A stretch of DNA of 64,000 nucleotides. Source: an uncultured Eubacteriales bacterium. GTDB lineage: Bacteria; Bacillota; Clostridia; Christensenellales; Aristaeellaceae. The stretch spans positions 16,227 to 80,226 of the forward strand of contig URJB01000008.1 of NCBI GenBank assembly GCA_900548145.1, given 5' to 3'. Under the pieces are notes generated by a model. That model searched no databases. It had not been told where the DNA came from and was given only the letters and a program-made list of their open reading frames with translations. Below are positions 16,819 through 24,193 of the stretch, one piece after another. Position 1 is the first letter of the stretch. Each line of letters starts with the position of its first letter. The position numbers were made by a program, and so were the translations under genes.

Positions 16819-17197
16819 AGAGAGCTCCTTTTCCGCCGCCCGCATCTCTGCGGGCTGACCTTATCATAGCAGAATGAATGCCTCCGCGCCATGGCTACCT
16901 TTGGGGAATGCTGTCGGATAGCCCCATAAGCGTTCGCCAACTTTCGCGGAGGGGAATATACCTGTCCAGTATACCACAGACGAGGGGGATTGCCTAGAAA
17001 GACCGCAGGAGATTTTACAACGAAAAAAGACGCGTTTCTTTTTTACAAGTATAAACCGTCTGTGACAAACCTCTTACGAATACTGCGTTTTCGTATTGTT
17101 TTAGCGGAAAACTGTCATACTTTGCTTAGAAATCCTCCATTGACGCGGAGCAGGAAAGCAACGTAAACTAAAGCTAGAAAAGGTGGGGGTGATTCTT
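16819..17197. other. Divergent intergenic region between radA and the metallophosphoesterase gene
   Basis: About 380 bases without a gene. On the minus strand, TATGAT at 16863-16868 could be a -10 for radA, but no clear -35 is seen. On the plus strand, AT-rich DNA from 17040 to 17160 contains an imperfect inverted repeat (AATAC...GTATT, 17079-17098) and weak promoter-like boxes (TTGTTT, CATACT) with poor spacing. I assign no function. Confidence 0.4.
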
Positions 17198-18280
17198 TTG
17201 GCAAGACGTAAAAACGAGTATCTGTTCGCACCGCAGCGGGAAAAATGCTCGCATCTGGGGGCGTGGCTGGTCGTTCTGGCGCTGCTTGCCGCACTGGCCG
17301 CCACCGTCTGGCTGACCAACCGGGGCGTGAACCAGAAGCTGTCGCTGGAGACGGAGAAGGTTCACGTCATGGGACTGGACAAGACCTTCGAGGGCTTTAC
17401 TGTTCTGCACATCAGCGACCTGCACGGTTCCGGACTGGCGGATGATCTGAGCCAATGGAAATCCCTGCTGAACGGGAAGAATTATCATGCCGTGGTATTA
17501 AGCGGCGATATGGTGGGCAAGGACGGCGACGACGAACCCCTGCTGACGCTGATCCACAACCTGAATACCCTGCGGGAGGGCGTACCCATTTACTTTATCG
17601 CCGGGGACGAGGACCCGGAGCCGGTGCTTTCCACCGCCCGGGGAACGCCGAAGGTGCTGGCGGGCTGGGTGGAGGCCGCGCAGAAGGCGGGGGCGATCTA
17701 CCTGGACGCGCCGGTCTCCCAGACCGTGGGCAAAAAGACGGTGTGGTTCTCCCCGGAATACCTGTACGACGTGGACGTGGACGGCCTGATCGGCGCACTG
17801 ACCAGCCAGCAGCAGAGCATGGAAGCGCAGGGCACCCAGTATGAGGCCGAGGGCGGCGCAGCGTACCGGGCGCTGGGCTACCGCATCGAGGCCTACCAGC
17901 GCACTCAGCAGGCGCTCAAGGAAATGACGGACACAGACCTGCAGATCGCGGTGAACCACGTGCCCATGGAGACCTCCTATATCCGGGAAAGTATCGAATG
18001 GGCCGACCAGGAGAAAATCTTCAATTTTCGGAATATTTCGCTGCTGCTGTGCGGCCATTACTGCGGCGGCCAGTGGCGGCTGCCCGGCGGAGGGGCCATC
18101 TATGTGCCAGAAAAGGGCTGGTTCCCCTCGGACGACGGTATTCGCGGGATGCAGCGGATCAACAGCCTGAATCAGTATATTTCCCCGGGCATCGGGGCCA
18201 GCGATGATTACCCCATGAAGGGGCGGCTGTTCAATAAGCCGACGGTTACGCTGATCACCTTCACCGCCCGGCTGCAGTAG
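17198..18280 (+). CDS. Membrane-anchored metallophosphoesterase-like protein (YkuE-like) with altered metal ligands
   Basis: About 360 aa. Start TTG 17198 is preferred (AAAGGTGG about 10 bases upstream); GTG 17189 and GTG 17183 are alternatives. One N-terminal transmembrane helix (about 22-40) anchors an extracellular calcineurin-type domain. The first motif is intact (HISDLHGS, Asp74 and His76), as is a GD (SGDMVG, about 105), but the GNHD/E motif reads GDED, and the last GHxH motif reads GHYC. Family members such as YkuE cleave phosphoesters using two metals. The substitutions suggest weakened, altered or lost catalysis. The gene stands alone between divergent and convergent neighbours. Confidence 0.72.
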   Translation: MARRKNEYLFAPQREKCSHLGAWLVVLALLAALAATVWLTNRGVNQKLSLETEKVHVMGLDKTFEGFTVLHISDLHGSGLADDLSQWKSLLNGKNYHAVVLSGDMVGKDGDDEPLLTLIHNLNTLREGVPIYFIAGDEDPEPVLSTARGTPKVLAGWVEAAQKAGAIYLDAPVSQTVGKKTVWFSPEYLYDVDVDGLIGALTSQQQSMEAQGTQYEAEGGAAYRALGYRIEAYQRTQQALKEMTDTDLQIAVNHVPMETSYIRESIEWADQEKIFNFRNISLLLCGHYCGGQWRLPGGGAIYVPEKGWFPSDDGIRGMQRINSLNQYISPGIGASDDYPMKGRLFNKPTVTLITFTARLQ

Positions 18281-18295
18281 AAAAATGACCAACGA

Positions 18296-18330
18296 AAAGG
18301 GCCGTTCCCGGAAAAGGGGAACGGCCCTTT
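18296..18330 (+). terminator. Hairpin after the metallophosphoesterase gene
   Basis: AAAGGGCCGTTCCC / GGGGAACGGCCCTTT with a short loop, 15 bases after the stop codon. The T-run is short (TTT). A sister hairpin lies at 18435-18472. Confidence 0.75.
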
Positions 18331-18607
18331 GAACTTGCCAAAACCTTCGGTGCTGTTTGCGAAGGCGCAGCCTTTATGGGTCCATTTGCCGACCGCAGGT
18401 CAACCAGCGCAGTCAGAAGGACTTTTGCCATTCTGAAAGGGCCATTCCCGAAAAAAAGGGGAATGGCCTTTCTAATAGGCTGAAATTCTCTCATAAGCCG
18501 CAGCACAGCAGGACTCCCCATCGACCGCCGCTGGCCGAAACAACAAATGGAAAATTTGTCGCAGCCTGTGAACCGTAAAGGTCAACACGGCTTTTGGGGA
18601 AAGGCGT
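18331..18607. repeat. Spacer with a second, near-identical hairpin (18435-18472)
   Basis: No gene. The hairpin at 18435-18472 (AAAGGGCCATTCCC / GGGGAATGGCCTTT, loop of A residues) differs from that at 18296-18330 by compensating G/A and C/T changes on both arms, so the stem is conserved although the sequence differs. It may serve as terminator for mnmA arriving on the minus strand. The ~105 bases between the two hairpins show nothing recognisable. Confidence 0.6.
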
Positions 18608-19690
18608 TTATTTCCACGCTTCTTCCGCAATGCCGCCGCCAAGGCACACGTCGCCCTGATACAGTACCACGCTCTGCCCCGGCGTAACGGCCCGCTGAAG
18701 CTCGTCCGCCTCGATCAGCAGCTCGTCGTCCTTACGGGTGACGGTGACGGCCTGATCGGCCTGACGGTAGCGGAACCGGGCGGTGCAGCGGCAGCTTTCG
18801 CCCTCGGCCATGGGGGCACTTTCGGCGATCCACGTGGCCTGCGAAGCCCGCACATAGCGGCTGTACAGCCGGGGACTGTCCTCGCCCTGAGAAACCAGCA
18901 GCACGTTGTGTTCCAAATCCTTGCCGATGACGAACCAGCTGCGCCCGTCGCCCCGGCCGCCGATGCCCAGTCCCCGGCGCTGCCCCAACGTGTAGTAGGC
19001 AAGGCCGATGTGCTCGCCGACCTTTTCGCCCTCTTCCGTCCGCATATCGCCGGGCTGCATGGGCAGAAAGCCTTGCAAAAACTGCCGGAAATTCCGTTCG
19101 CCGATAAAGCACACGCCGGTGGAGTCCTTCTTGGAGGCCACTGGCAGACCGTTCTGCCGGGCGATCTCCCGCACCTGCGCCTTGGTCATGCCGCCCACGG
19201 GAAAGAGGGACTTGGCCAGCTGGGCCTCCTTGAGCATATAAAGGAAGTAGCTCTGATCCTTATTGGGGTCGTCGCCCTTGAGCAGTACGGGATGCCCGTC
19301 CCGCACCTCCGAGCGGACGAAGTGGCCGGTAGCCATCTTTTCCGCGCCCAGCTTCATAGCATAATCCAGAAAGGCCTTGAACTTGATCTCCCGGTTGCAC
19401 AAAACGTCCGGGTTGGGGGTGCGGCCCTTGCGGTACTCGTCCAGAAAATAGGAAAACACCCGGTCATAGTACTCCTTGGCAAAATTGACGGAGTAGTAGG
19501 GAATATCGATCTTGTCGCAGACCGCCTGCACGTCTTCCCAATCCTCGGCGGCGGTGCAGGTGCCGTTTTCATCCTTCTCCTCCCAGTTTTTCATGAAAAC
19601 GCCCACCACGTCGTAGCCCTGCTGCTTCAGCAACAACGCCGCCACAGAGCTGTCTACGCCGCCGGACATGCCGATGACAATTCTTTCCAC
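18608..19690 (-). CDS. mnmA: tRNA-specific 2-thiouridylase MnmA
   Basis: 360 aa when started at GTG 19690, which lies 10 bases after AGGAGG; GTG 19699 is in frame but only one base from that site. The PP-loop motif GMSGGVDSSVA is near the N-terminus, and the two catalytic cysteines sit in DVLCNREIKF (about 97) and TGVCFIG (about 195). MnmA uses ATP and a persulfide donor to thiolate U34 of tRNA-Lys/Glu/Gln. The upstream stop of the HAD-thymidylate kinase gene (TGA 19696-19698) overlaps the possible first start, so the two are coupled. A cysteine desulfurase is not seen nearby. Confidence 0.95.
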   Translation of the reverse strand: MERIVIGMSGGVDSSVAALLLKQQGYDVVGVFMKNWEEKDENGTCTAAEDWEDVQAVCDKIDIPYYSVNFAKEYYDRVFSYFLDEYRKGRTPNPDVLCNREIKFKAFLDYAMKLGAEKMATGHFVRSEVRDGHPVLLKGDDPNKDQSYFLYMLKEAQLAKSLFPVGGMTKAQVREIARQNGLPVASKKDSTGVCFIGERNFRQFLQGFLPMQPGDMRTEEGEKVGEHIGLAYYTLGQRRGLGIGGRGDGRSWFVIGKDLEHNVLLVSQGEDSPRLYSRYVRASQATWIAESAPMAEGESCRCTARFRYRQADQAVTVTRKDDELLIEADELQRAVTPGQSVVLYQGDVCLGGGIAEEAWK

Positions 19691-19695
19691 GTTGG

Positions 19696-20994
19696 TCACG
19701 CCTCCTGTTCACAGTCCGGCTCCAGCCGCTTCAGCACCTGCTGCAGCACCTGCCGGGCGATCTCCTCCACCGGCTGGTCGCCGTTAACGACGATAAAGCG
19801 CTGCCGGTCCCTGTTGATCAATTCTTCGTAGGCGGCCTGCACCCGCCCGTGAAACGCACCGCTTTCCATCTCCAGCCGGTCGGGTCGGGAGGCACTCAGA
19901 CGGCGGTTCATCGCCGTGGTATGGTCGATGGCCAGATAAACGGTCGCGTCCGGCAGCATACCGTCCACTGCCGGTTCATTGATCTGCCGGATCATATCCA
20001 CGCCCATGGCCCGTCCGCCGCCCTGATAGGCCACGGAGCTGTCCACAAAGCGGTCGCTGAGCACTACCTTGCCCGCTTCCACGGCGGGGCGAATGACCTG
20101 ATGCACGTGCTGGGCACGGGAAGCGGCGTACAGCAGTGCCTCGCAGGTGCCGCACATTTCGGCGTTTTCCGTATCCAGAATGATCTGGCGGATCTTTTCG
20201 CTGATGGGGCAGCCGCCTGGCTCCCGAGTGCGCACCAGATCGAATCCTAGCTGCCGCAGACTCTGTTCCAGCAGGTTGGCCTGTGTGGTCTTGCCGCAGC
20301 CGTCAGGGCCCTCCATGGACAGGAAGAAGCCCCGTGGCACGGCAGCGCCCGGACAGAGCAGCTCCCGCAGCTCGTCCGCGTCGCTGACCAGCAGCGTGGC
20401 CCCGGCGTTTTGCAGTTCTTCCACGCTGCCGCAGCCGTAGACCGCGCCGACGCCGTCCACCCCGGCAGCCTTGGCGCCTTCCATATCGTACAGCCGGTCG
20501 CCCACCATGGCGGCGCGCTCGTAATGCTCCGGCAGCGCCCGGCGGATCATTTCCGGCTTGCCCAGCTTGGCGTGGCTGTCCGTTTCGCCGATGACCCGGT
20601 CGAAATAGTGCCGGAGGCCGTAATGGCGCAGGATGCGTTCGCACAGATCACGGGGCTTGGAAGAAGCCAGAGCCACATAAATGCCGTTTTCCTTCAGGAC
20701 GCGGAGCATCGTGCGGATGCCTGGATAAACGGAATAGCGGTACATGCCCTCCGAACGGAAAATATGGGCGTAGCGGTCAGCGGCTTCGTCCAGCCGTTCC
20801 GAAGGCACGTTCAGCAGGTCGTGAAAGGAATAACGCAGGGGCGGCCCCACCACCTGCCGCAGCTGAGCACCCTGCGGAATTTTCAGCCCCATTTCCTTCA
20901 TGGCTTTGACCACCGAGGAAACGATGCCTTCCTCCGCGTCAAACAGCGTGCCGTCCAGATCGAAAACCACCGCGTCGTAAGGAAAATGACCCAT
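19696..20994 (-). CDS. tmk: Fusion protein: HAD-superfamily phosphatase + thymidylate kinase
   Basis: 432 aa from ATG 20994 (GGAGAAGGGG upstream). Residues 1-~210 are a HAD hydrolase of the phosphoglycolate/pyrophosphatase (PpaX/Gph) kind: FDLDGTLFD with Asp12 and Asp14, SSKP (111-114), and GDRLYD (165-170). Residues ~222-432 are thymidylate kinase: P-loop EGPDGCGKTT (228-237), the REPGG motif (257-261) and DRFVDSSVAYQG. There is no stop or frameshift between them, and a short linker with PGAAVPRG joins the parts. Tmk makes dTDP from dTMP; the HAD part may hydrolyse pyrophosphate or a nucleotide (inference). The gene lies downstream of gin and upstream of mnmA. Confidence 0.92.
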   Translation of the reverse strand: MGHFPYDAVVFDLDGTLFDAEEGIVSSVVKAMKEMGLKIPQGAQLRQVVGPPLRYSFHDLLNVPSERLDEAADRYAHIFRSEGMYRYSVYPGIRTMLRVLKENGIYVALASSKPRDLCERILRHYGLRHYFDRVIGETDSHAKLGKPEMIRRALPEHYERAAMVGDRLYDMEGAKAAGVDGVGAVYGCGSVEELQNAGATLLVSDADELRELLCPGAAVPRGFFLSMEGPDGCGKTTQANLLEQSLRQLGFDLVRTREPGGCPISEKIRQIILDTENAEMCGTCEALLYAASRAQHVHQVIRPAVEAGKVVLSDRFVDSSVAYQGGGRAMGVDMIRQINEPAVDGMLPDATVYLAIDHTTAMNRRLSASRPDRLEMESGAFHGRVQAAYEELINRDRQRFIVVNGDQPVEEIARQVLQQVLKRLEPDCEQEA

Positions 20995-21026
20995 GCCGGT
21001 TTCGCCCCTTCTCCCTTGAACTAAAA

Positions 21027-21061
21027 AATGAAAAACAGGCCGTATGGAATCATACGACCTG
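21027..21061 (-). terminator. Terminator or attenuator between gin and the HAD-tmk gene
   Basis: Read on the minus strand, CAGGTCGTATG / CATACGGCCTG forms a stem followed by TTTTTCATTTTTT. It lies between the stop of the Gin-like gene and the start of HAD-tmk and should reduce read-through. Confidence 0.75.
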
Positions 21062-21124
21062 CAAAGCATAACAAAAAACCGAAAAACTTTCAATAGAGGC
21101 GGCAAAAGAGAAAACAGTCGCCGC

Positions 21125-21316
21125 CTAGAACCCGCAGATACGCTCCCGGTACAGCCGGTTCAGACGGAGCCGAACCGGGCGGGGAATAGGCGTGGTTTCC
21201 GGGTGAAGGAGCTTCCTTTCACAGGGAAAACAGATCAGGCAGCCCATCACGTGGAGCCCCGTCGGATATTCCCGGCCGCAAAGGAGGCAGCGCTGCGGTT
21301 GGTATGGACTCATCAT
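21125..21316 (-). CDS. Gin (CsfB)-like sigma-G inhibitor, zinc-binding
   Basis: 63 aa. A cysteine pattern CxxC - x12 - CxxCxxC (Cys10, 13, 26, 29, 32) with the intervening G-L-H (TGLHV) matches the Gin/CsfB family, small zinc proteins that hold sigma-G inactive during early sporulation. ATG 21316 or 21313 follows AAAGGAA. The position upstream of tmk matches the csfB...tmk neighbourhood of Bacillus, which strengthens the call. If correct, the organism descends from, or is, a spore former. The short, basic C-terminal tail is family-typical. Confidence 0.75.
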   Translation of the reverse strand: MMSPYQPQRCLLCGREYPTGLHVMGCLICFPCERKLLHPETTPIPRPVRLRLNRLYRERICGF

Positions 21317-21411
21317 TTTTCATTCCTTTCCTGCTTTTTCCATTCTTTTTTCGGACGCAGGAAACAGGATGCCCCAAAGGAGGAAAAATGATGCGCTGAA
21401 ATATAGAAAAA

Positions 21412-22056
21412 TTATTCGGCGCTGCCGCCGCGCAGATTGTCGATCAGCCATTGCAGCAGCTGGATGGCTTCTTCTTCGTTTTCGCCGGCTACGCTCACGC
21501 CCAGACAGAAATCGTCGCAGATCAGGCCGTATTCCTGCAGCCCCGGCAGCTGGCTGGCCGGGATGCCGTAGAGGATCTTTTTGCCCGTATCCTGATTGAT
21601 GACATAGCCCGCGCTCAGATCCATGCCGTCTACGTTCAGCGTGCCGTTTTCAATATAGGGGGTCAGCTCCGCAAAGCCCTCGCTCTGGGCGAGCTGGCTG
21701 AAATATTCGCTGTCCAGCATGAAAAGGTCGCCCTCGCCCGCGCTGACCCACACCATCAGCTGCATAGAGCCGTAGGTCTGATCCAGCATTACTGTGCGGA
21801 ATTCCACTTCCTCCAGATCGGAGAAAAGGCTCTGGTGCAAGTCGTCCATCAGGCTGTCGATATTTTTTTCGCCGTCCAGCTGATAACCGCCGTAGTACCA
21901 TTCCAGCCGCTGGTCGTTGGGGCTGCGGTAACGGGTGGTGGTGTAGAGCAGGTTCCAGCCGAAGATCGCCAGACAGATCAGCAGCACGTACTGCCACCAT
22001 GCATAGGCAAAGTGATTGCGGATTCTTTCTTTCGTGATCGGGAAGGTCAGTTTCAT
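21412..22056 (-). CDS. Single-pass membrane protein of unknown function
   Basis: 214 aa from ATG 22056, set by AAAGGAG nine bases upstream; the longer frame to 22107 lacks such a site. A short cytoplasmic N-terminus (TKERIRNHFAYAWWQ) leads into one transmembrane helix (about 20-38), followed by an acidic extracytoplasmic domain. The domain loosely resembles small solute-binding-like or lipoprotein-like sequences seen in Clostridia (motifs GDLFMLDSEYF, GIPASQLPGL), but I do not recognise a named family. It is upstream of gin on the same strand. Confidence 0.6.
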   Translation of the reverse strand: MKLTFPITKERIRNHFAYAWWQYVLLICLAIFGWNLLYTTTRYRSPNDQRLEWYYGGYQLDGEKNIDSLMDDLHQSLFSDLEEVEFRTVMLDQTYGSMQLMVWVSAGEGDLFMLDSEYFSQLAQSEGFAELTPYIENGTLNVDGMDLSAGYVINQDTGKKILYGIPASQLPGLQEYGLICDDFCLGVSVAGENEEEAIQLLQWLIDNLRGGSAE

Positions 22057-22225
22057 CAAAAGGGGCTCCTTTCGGAAAAAATCAAGGGCCCGGAGGAACT
22101 CATCCATTCGCGCCCGCTAAGTCCGTATCATTTTTTCTTTCGCCCCGAAGGGAGCCTTTTCCTTCTGTGTGGGAAGATTTGGGAGAAATTTGTAACATGG
22201 GGGAGGGGAGGGAAAAATGTTACAG

Positions 22226-22255
22226 AAAAGAGCCGCCCCGAAGGACGGCCCTTTT
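22226..22255 (-). terminator. Hairpin downstream of the decayed surface-protein gene
   Basis: On the minus strand AAAAGGGCCGTCC-TTCG-GGGCGGCTCTTTT, a UUCG-type tetraloop stem ending in TTTT. Confidence 0.75.
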
Positions 22256-22261
22256 CCATTG

Positions 22262-22906
22262 GATCAGCTCCGGGATTTCCGGGACGCTGCCAGCGTCAAA
22301 AGTGCGCCAAGGCTGAGGAACAGCAGCGCGATCACCGTATACAGCCCAAAGGAATCGCCAGTCTTGGGCGGTACGATTTCAGCCGTGTCCGGCTGCTTGG
22401 TCCTGGTATTGGTGATAATGGTATGGTCCCCAGCCGTGACGTAGCTGGCTTCGTACGCTTCGGGAACCAGTTCTTTTACGGTGTAGGTTTTCGACTGACC
22501 GAACTGAAGCGGCGCTTCTCCCTGATAGGGTTGGAACCCTTCCTCCACCGCCGGCTTCGAAAGTGGAATTGCCGGCAAGCCGACCGGTCAGCTCGCTGGC
22601 CGCGGCCGACGGCCCGTGATAGTAGTCCTGCTGATATATGCCGTCTTTGACCATATCGCCAAACAAATAGCCCACCGCGCCGGGAGCCTGCTGCACTTTC
22701 AGTGTGCCCTTATGATAGAAGGTATCGAAGTTGTTGCTGGAACCCGGCTTCTTTACCAGACCGGTCAGGCCGCCCACGTACAGCCCTTTTTCCAGATGGC
22801 TGCATTTTTCAATGGTAATGTCGGCGATGCAATAAGAATTGGTCGTCTGAGCGACCGTATTCGTAACCGAAGTGCCCATGTCGCCGCTGCCCGTTCCGCC
22901 GGTTCA
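22262..22906 (-). pseudogene. Remnant of a sortase-anchored surface protein, truncated and frameshifted
   Basis: Two minus-strand frames carry one ancestral protein. From about 22906 to ~22565 one frame encodes beta-rich adhesin-like sequence (GLYVGGLTGLVKK, GAVGYLFGDMVKDG); the other, from ~22578 to 22264, continues with KTYTVKELVPEAYEASYV (a Cna-B-like segment) and ends in a sorting signal: PPKTGDS, a hydrophobic helix and a RKSRS tail. The frame changes near 22560-22580. A stop (TGA) lies eight codons before the first visible residues, so the 5' portion is lost. The sorting motif VPPKTG differs from LPxTG. Non-functional as it stands. Confidence 0.72.
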
Positions 22907-22984
22907 TCCGCCGACGACCAATCTTAGTAACTTTTTTGGGAGCAAAAAAGGGGCCGGTCGGCCTGAGTTGGCTTTTGATAACCC

Positions 22985-23016
22985 AAAAACGTCCTGCGGC
23001 AATGCCGCAGGACGTT
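22985..23016 (-). terminator. Terminator of the small membrane protein gene at 23033
   Basis: Near-perfect inverted repeat AAACGTCCTGCGGC / GCCGCAGGACGTTT followed on the minus strand by TTTTTGGG, 16 bases after the stop codon at 23033. Confidence 0.9.
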
Positions 23017-23032
23017 TTCCATGAGCTGTGTA

Positions 23033-23344
23033 TTATTCTTCTTCGTCTTTCTTTTCTTCGCTTTCGTTTTCCGTGCCGGTGAAGGAATTGACCGCACCCT
23101 TGACGTTGGCGGCGGCGCTGTTCACCACATCCTGAAAGCTGCCGGAAAATTCAGCGGCGTTGCGCTCGATGGAGAAGCGGTAGCCCAGCACCAGCGCCAC
23201 CACCAGACCGATCACGGCCAGCCACGGCGCGGAGCAGACTGCGATAATGGAGAAGATCAGCGACAGGTTCAGAATGGGGGTGTCGTCTTTTTGAACCTTG
23301 ACCCGGGTACGGTAAAGAACGGAAAAAACATTGTTGGCTTTCAT
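23033..23344 (-). CDS. Small membrane protein, DUF4342-like core
   Basis: 103 aa from ATG 23344 (AAGGAGG about 12 bases upstream). The central part reads like the membrane half of DUF4342 proteins: a KVQKDDTPILNLSL strand followed by a hydrophobic hairpin around IIAVCSAPWLAVIGLVVALVLG, then RFSIER. The last 20 residues are strongly acidic (ESEEKKDEEE). The usual N-terminal UBA-like part of DUF4342 is missing, so the assignment is tentative. No functional prediction. It has its own strong terminator, so it is probably monocistronic. Confidence 0.6.
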   Translation of the reverse strand: MKANNVFSVLYRTRVKVQKDDTPILNLSLIFSIIAVCSAPWLAVIGLVVALVLGYRFSIERNAAEFSGSFQDVVNSAAANVKGAVNSFTGTENESEEKKDEEE

Positions 23345-23500
23345 ATCAGGTATATCCTCCTTCAAACAAATCCAGCGTCAGGTCGTTTTCCTGTTGACGA
23401 AAGATATCATACCACGCCGCGCCGCCCGGTGCTTGAGGAAGCCCTGCAAAACCGATGAGAATTGGATGAGAAACCCTCTAAAACTTCTTTGGGAATTTCT

Positions 23501-23956
23501 TCAGGGAAGAATGGTGACGGTCTCGATGTCCTGCCAGCGCTCAAACAGCCGGGCCATGTCCGCTGACTCCAGCGCGATGCAGCCCTGCGTCCAGTCGGAA
23601 GCCGTGCCGCCCTCGTGCAGGTAGATTTCTCCGCCCAGCGCCGTGCCCCACGGCGGGCGCACCCGGTTTGCCCATGCCCGGCGCACGGCGTCAAGCGCTC
23701 CTTCGTCGATCCTTCCCGCCGCGAAGCCCCGGGCCGCGTCCTCCGGGGAGGGATAGCTCAGGCCCAGACTTTTGCCGTATTTGCCCGCTTCTTTTATAAG
23801 GCAGATGTAGTACGTCCCCTCCGGCGTGCGTCCGTCGCCCTCCCGCTCCTTGGGGCCGACAGGCTCACGGCCCAGCGCTATGGGGCAGCGCAGCAGGACG
23901 CGGCCTTCCTGCCGCGATTCCAGCATTCTTCGGGCTTTCCAGATCAGCACTTCCAT
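23501..23956 (-). CDS. L,D-transpeptidase-like (YkuD) protein without signal peptide
   Basis: 151 aa from ATG 23956, chosen because GGAGG lies eight bases upstream. Its length is that of a bare YkuD catalytic domain. The active-site block is clear: GEIYLHEGG, then SDWTQGCIAL with the catalytic cysteine in the (S/T)xGC motif. Conserved TPEGTYYI is also present. YkuD enzymes make 3-3 peptidoglycan crosslinks or trim wall peptides outside the cell, yet no signal peptide, transmembrane helix or binding domain is seen here. The long frame that continues upstream to 25396 is antisense to the foldase gene and not real. Confidence 0.82.
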   Translation of the reverse strand: MEVLIWKARRMLESRQEGRVLLRCPIALGREPVGPKEREGDGRTPEGTYYICLIKEAGKYGKSLGLSYPSPEDAARGFAAGRIDEGALDAVRRAWANRVRPPWGTALGGEIYLHEGGTASDWTQGCIALESADMARLFERWQDIETVTILP

Positions 23957-24066
23957 CCTTCGTTCCTCCATAAGGCGGGATTTGACGCGTCCCGTTGAAT
24001 CATATCGCTGCCAGATGTACAACCTGTGAATAGACTGTAACATTCTTCCTTTCAAAGGTAAAACCC

Positions 24067-24095
24067 TTGCGAAATGAAGAAAGCTGTGCGATAAT
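24067..24095 (+). promoter_or_regulatory. Sigma-A type promoter for the foldase gene
   Basis: TTGCGA (24067-24072), 17-base spacer, GATAAT (24090-24095). It is about 100 bases before the start codon. Confidence 0.65.
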
Positions 24096-24193
24096 GAAAC
24101 CCGAAATGGGAAAGATTCGCCGCTGAAAATCTTTAGCATCACACGCGGAAGGGTTCGCGGCACCATTTTCCCGAAGGAAAGGATTGTGCTTTC

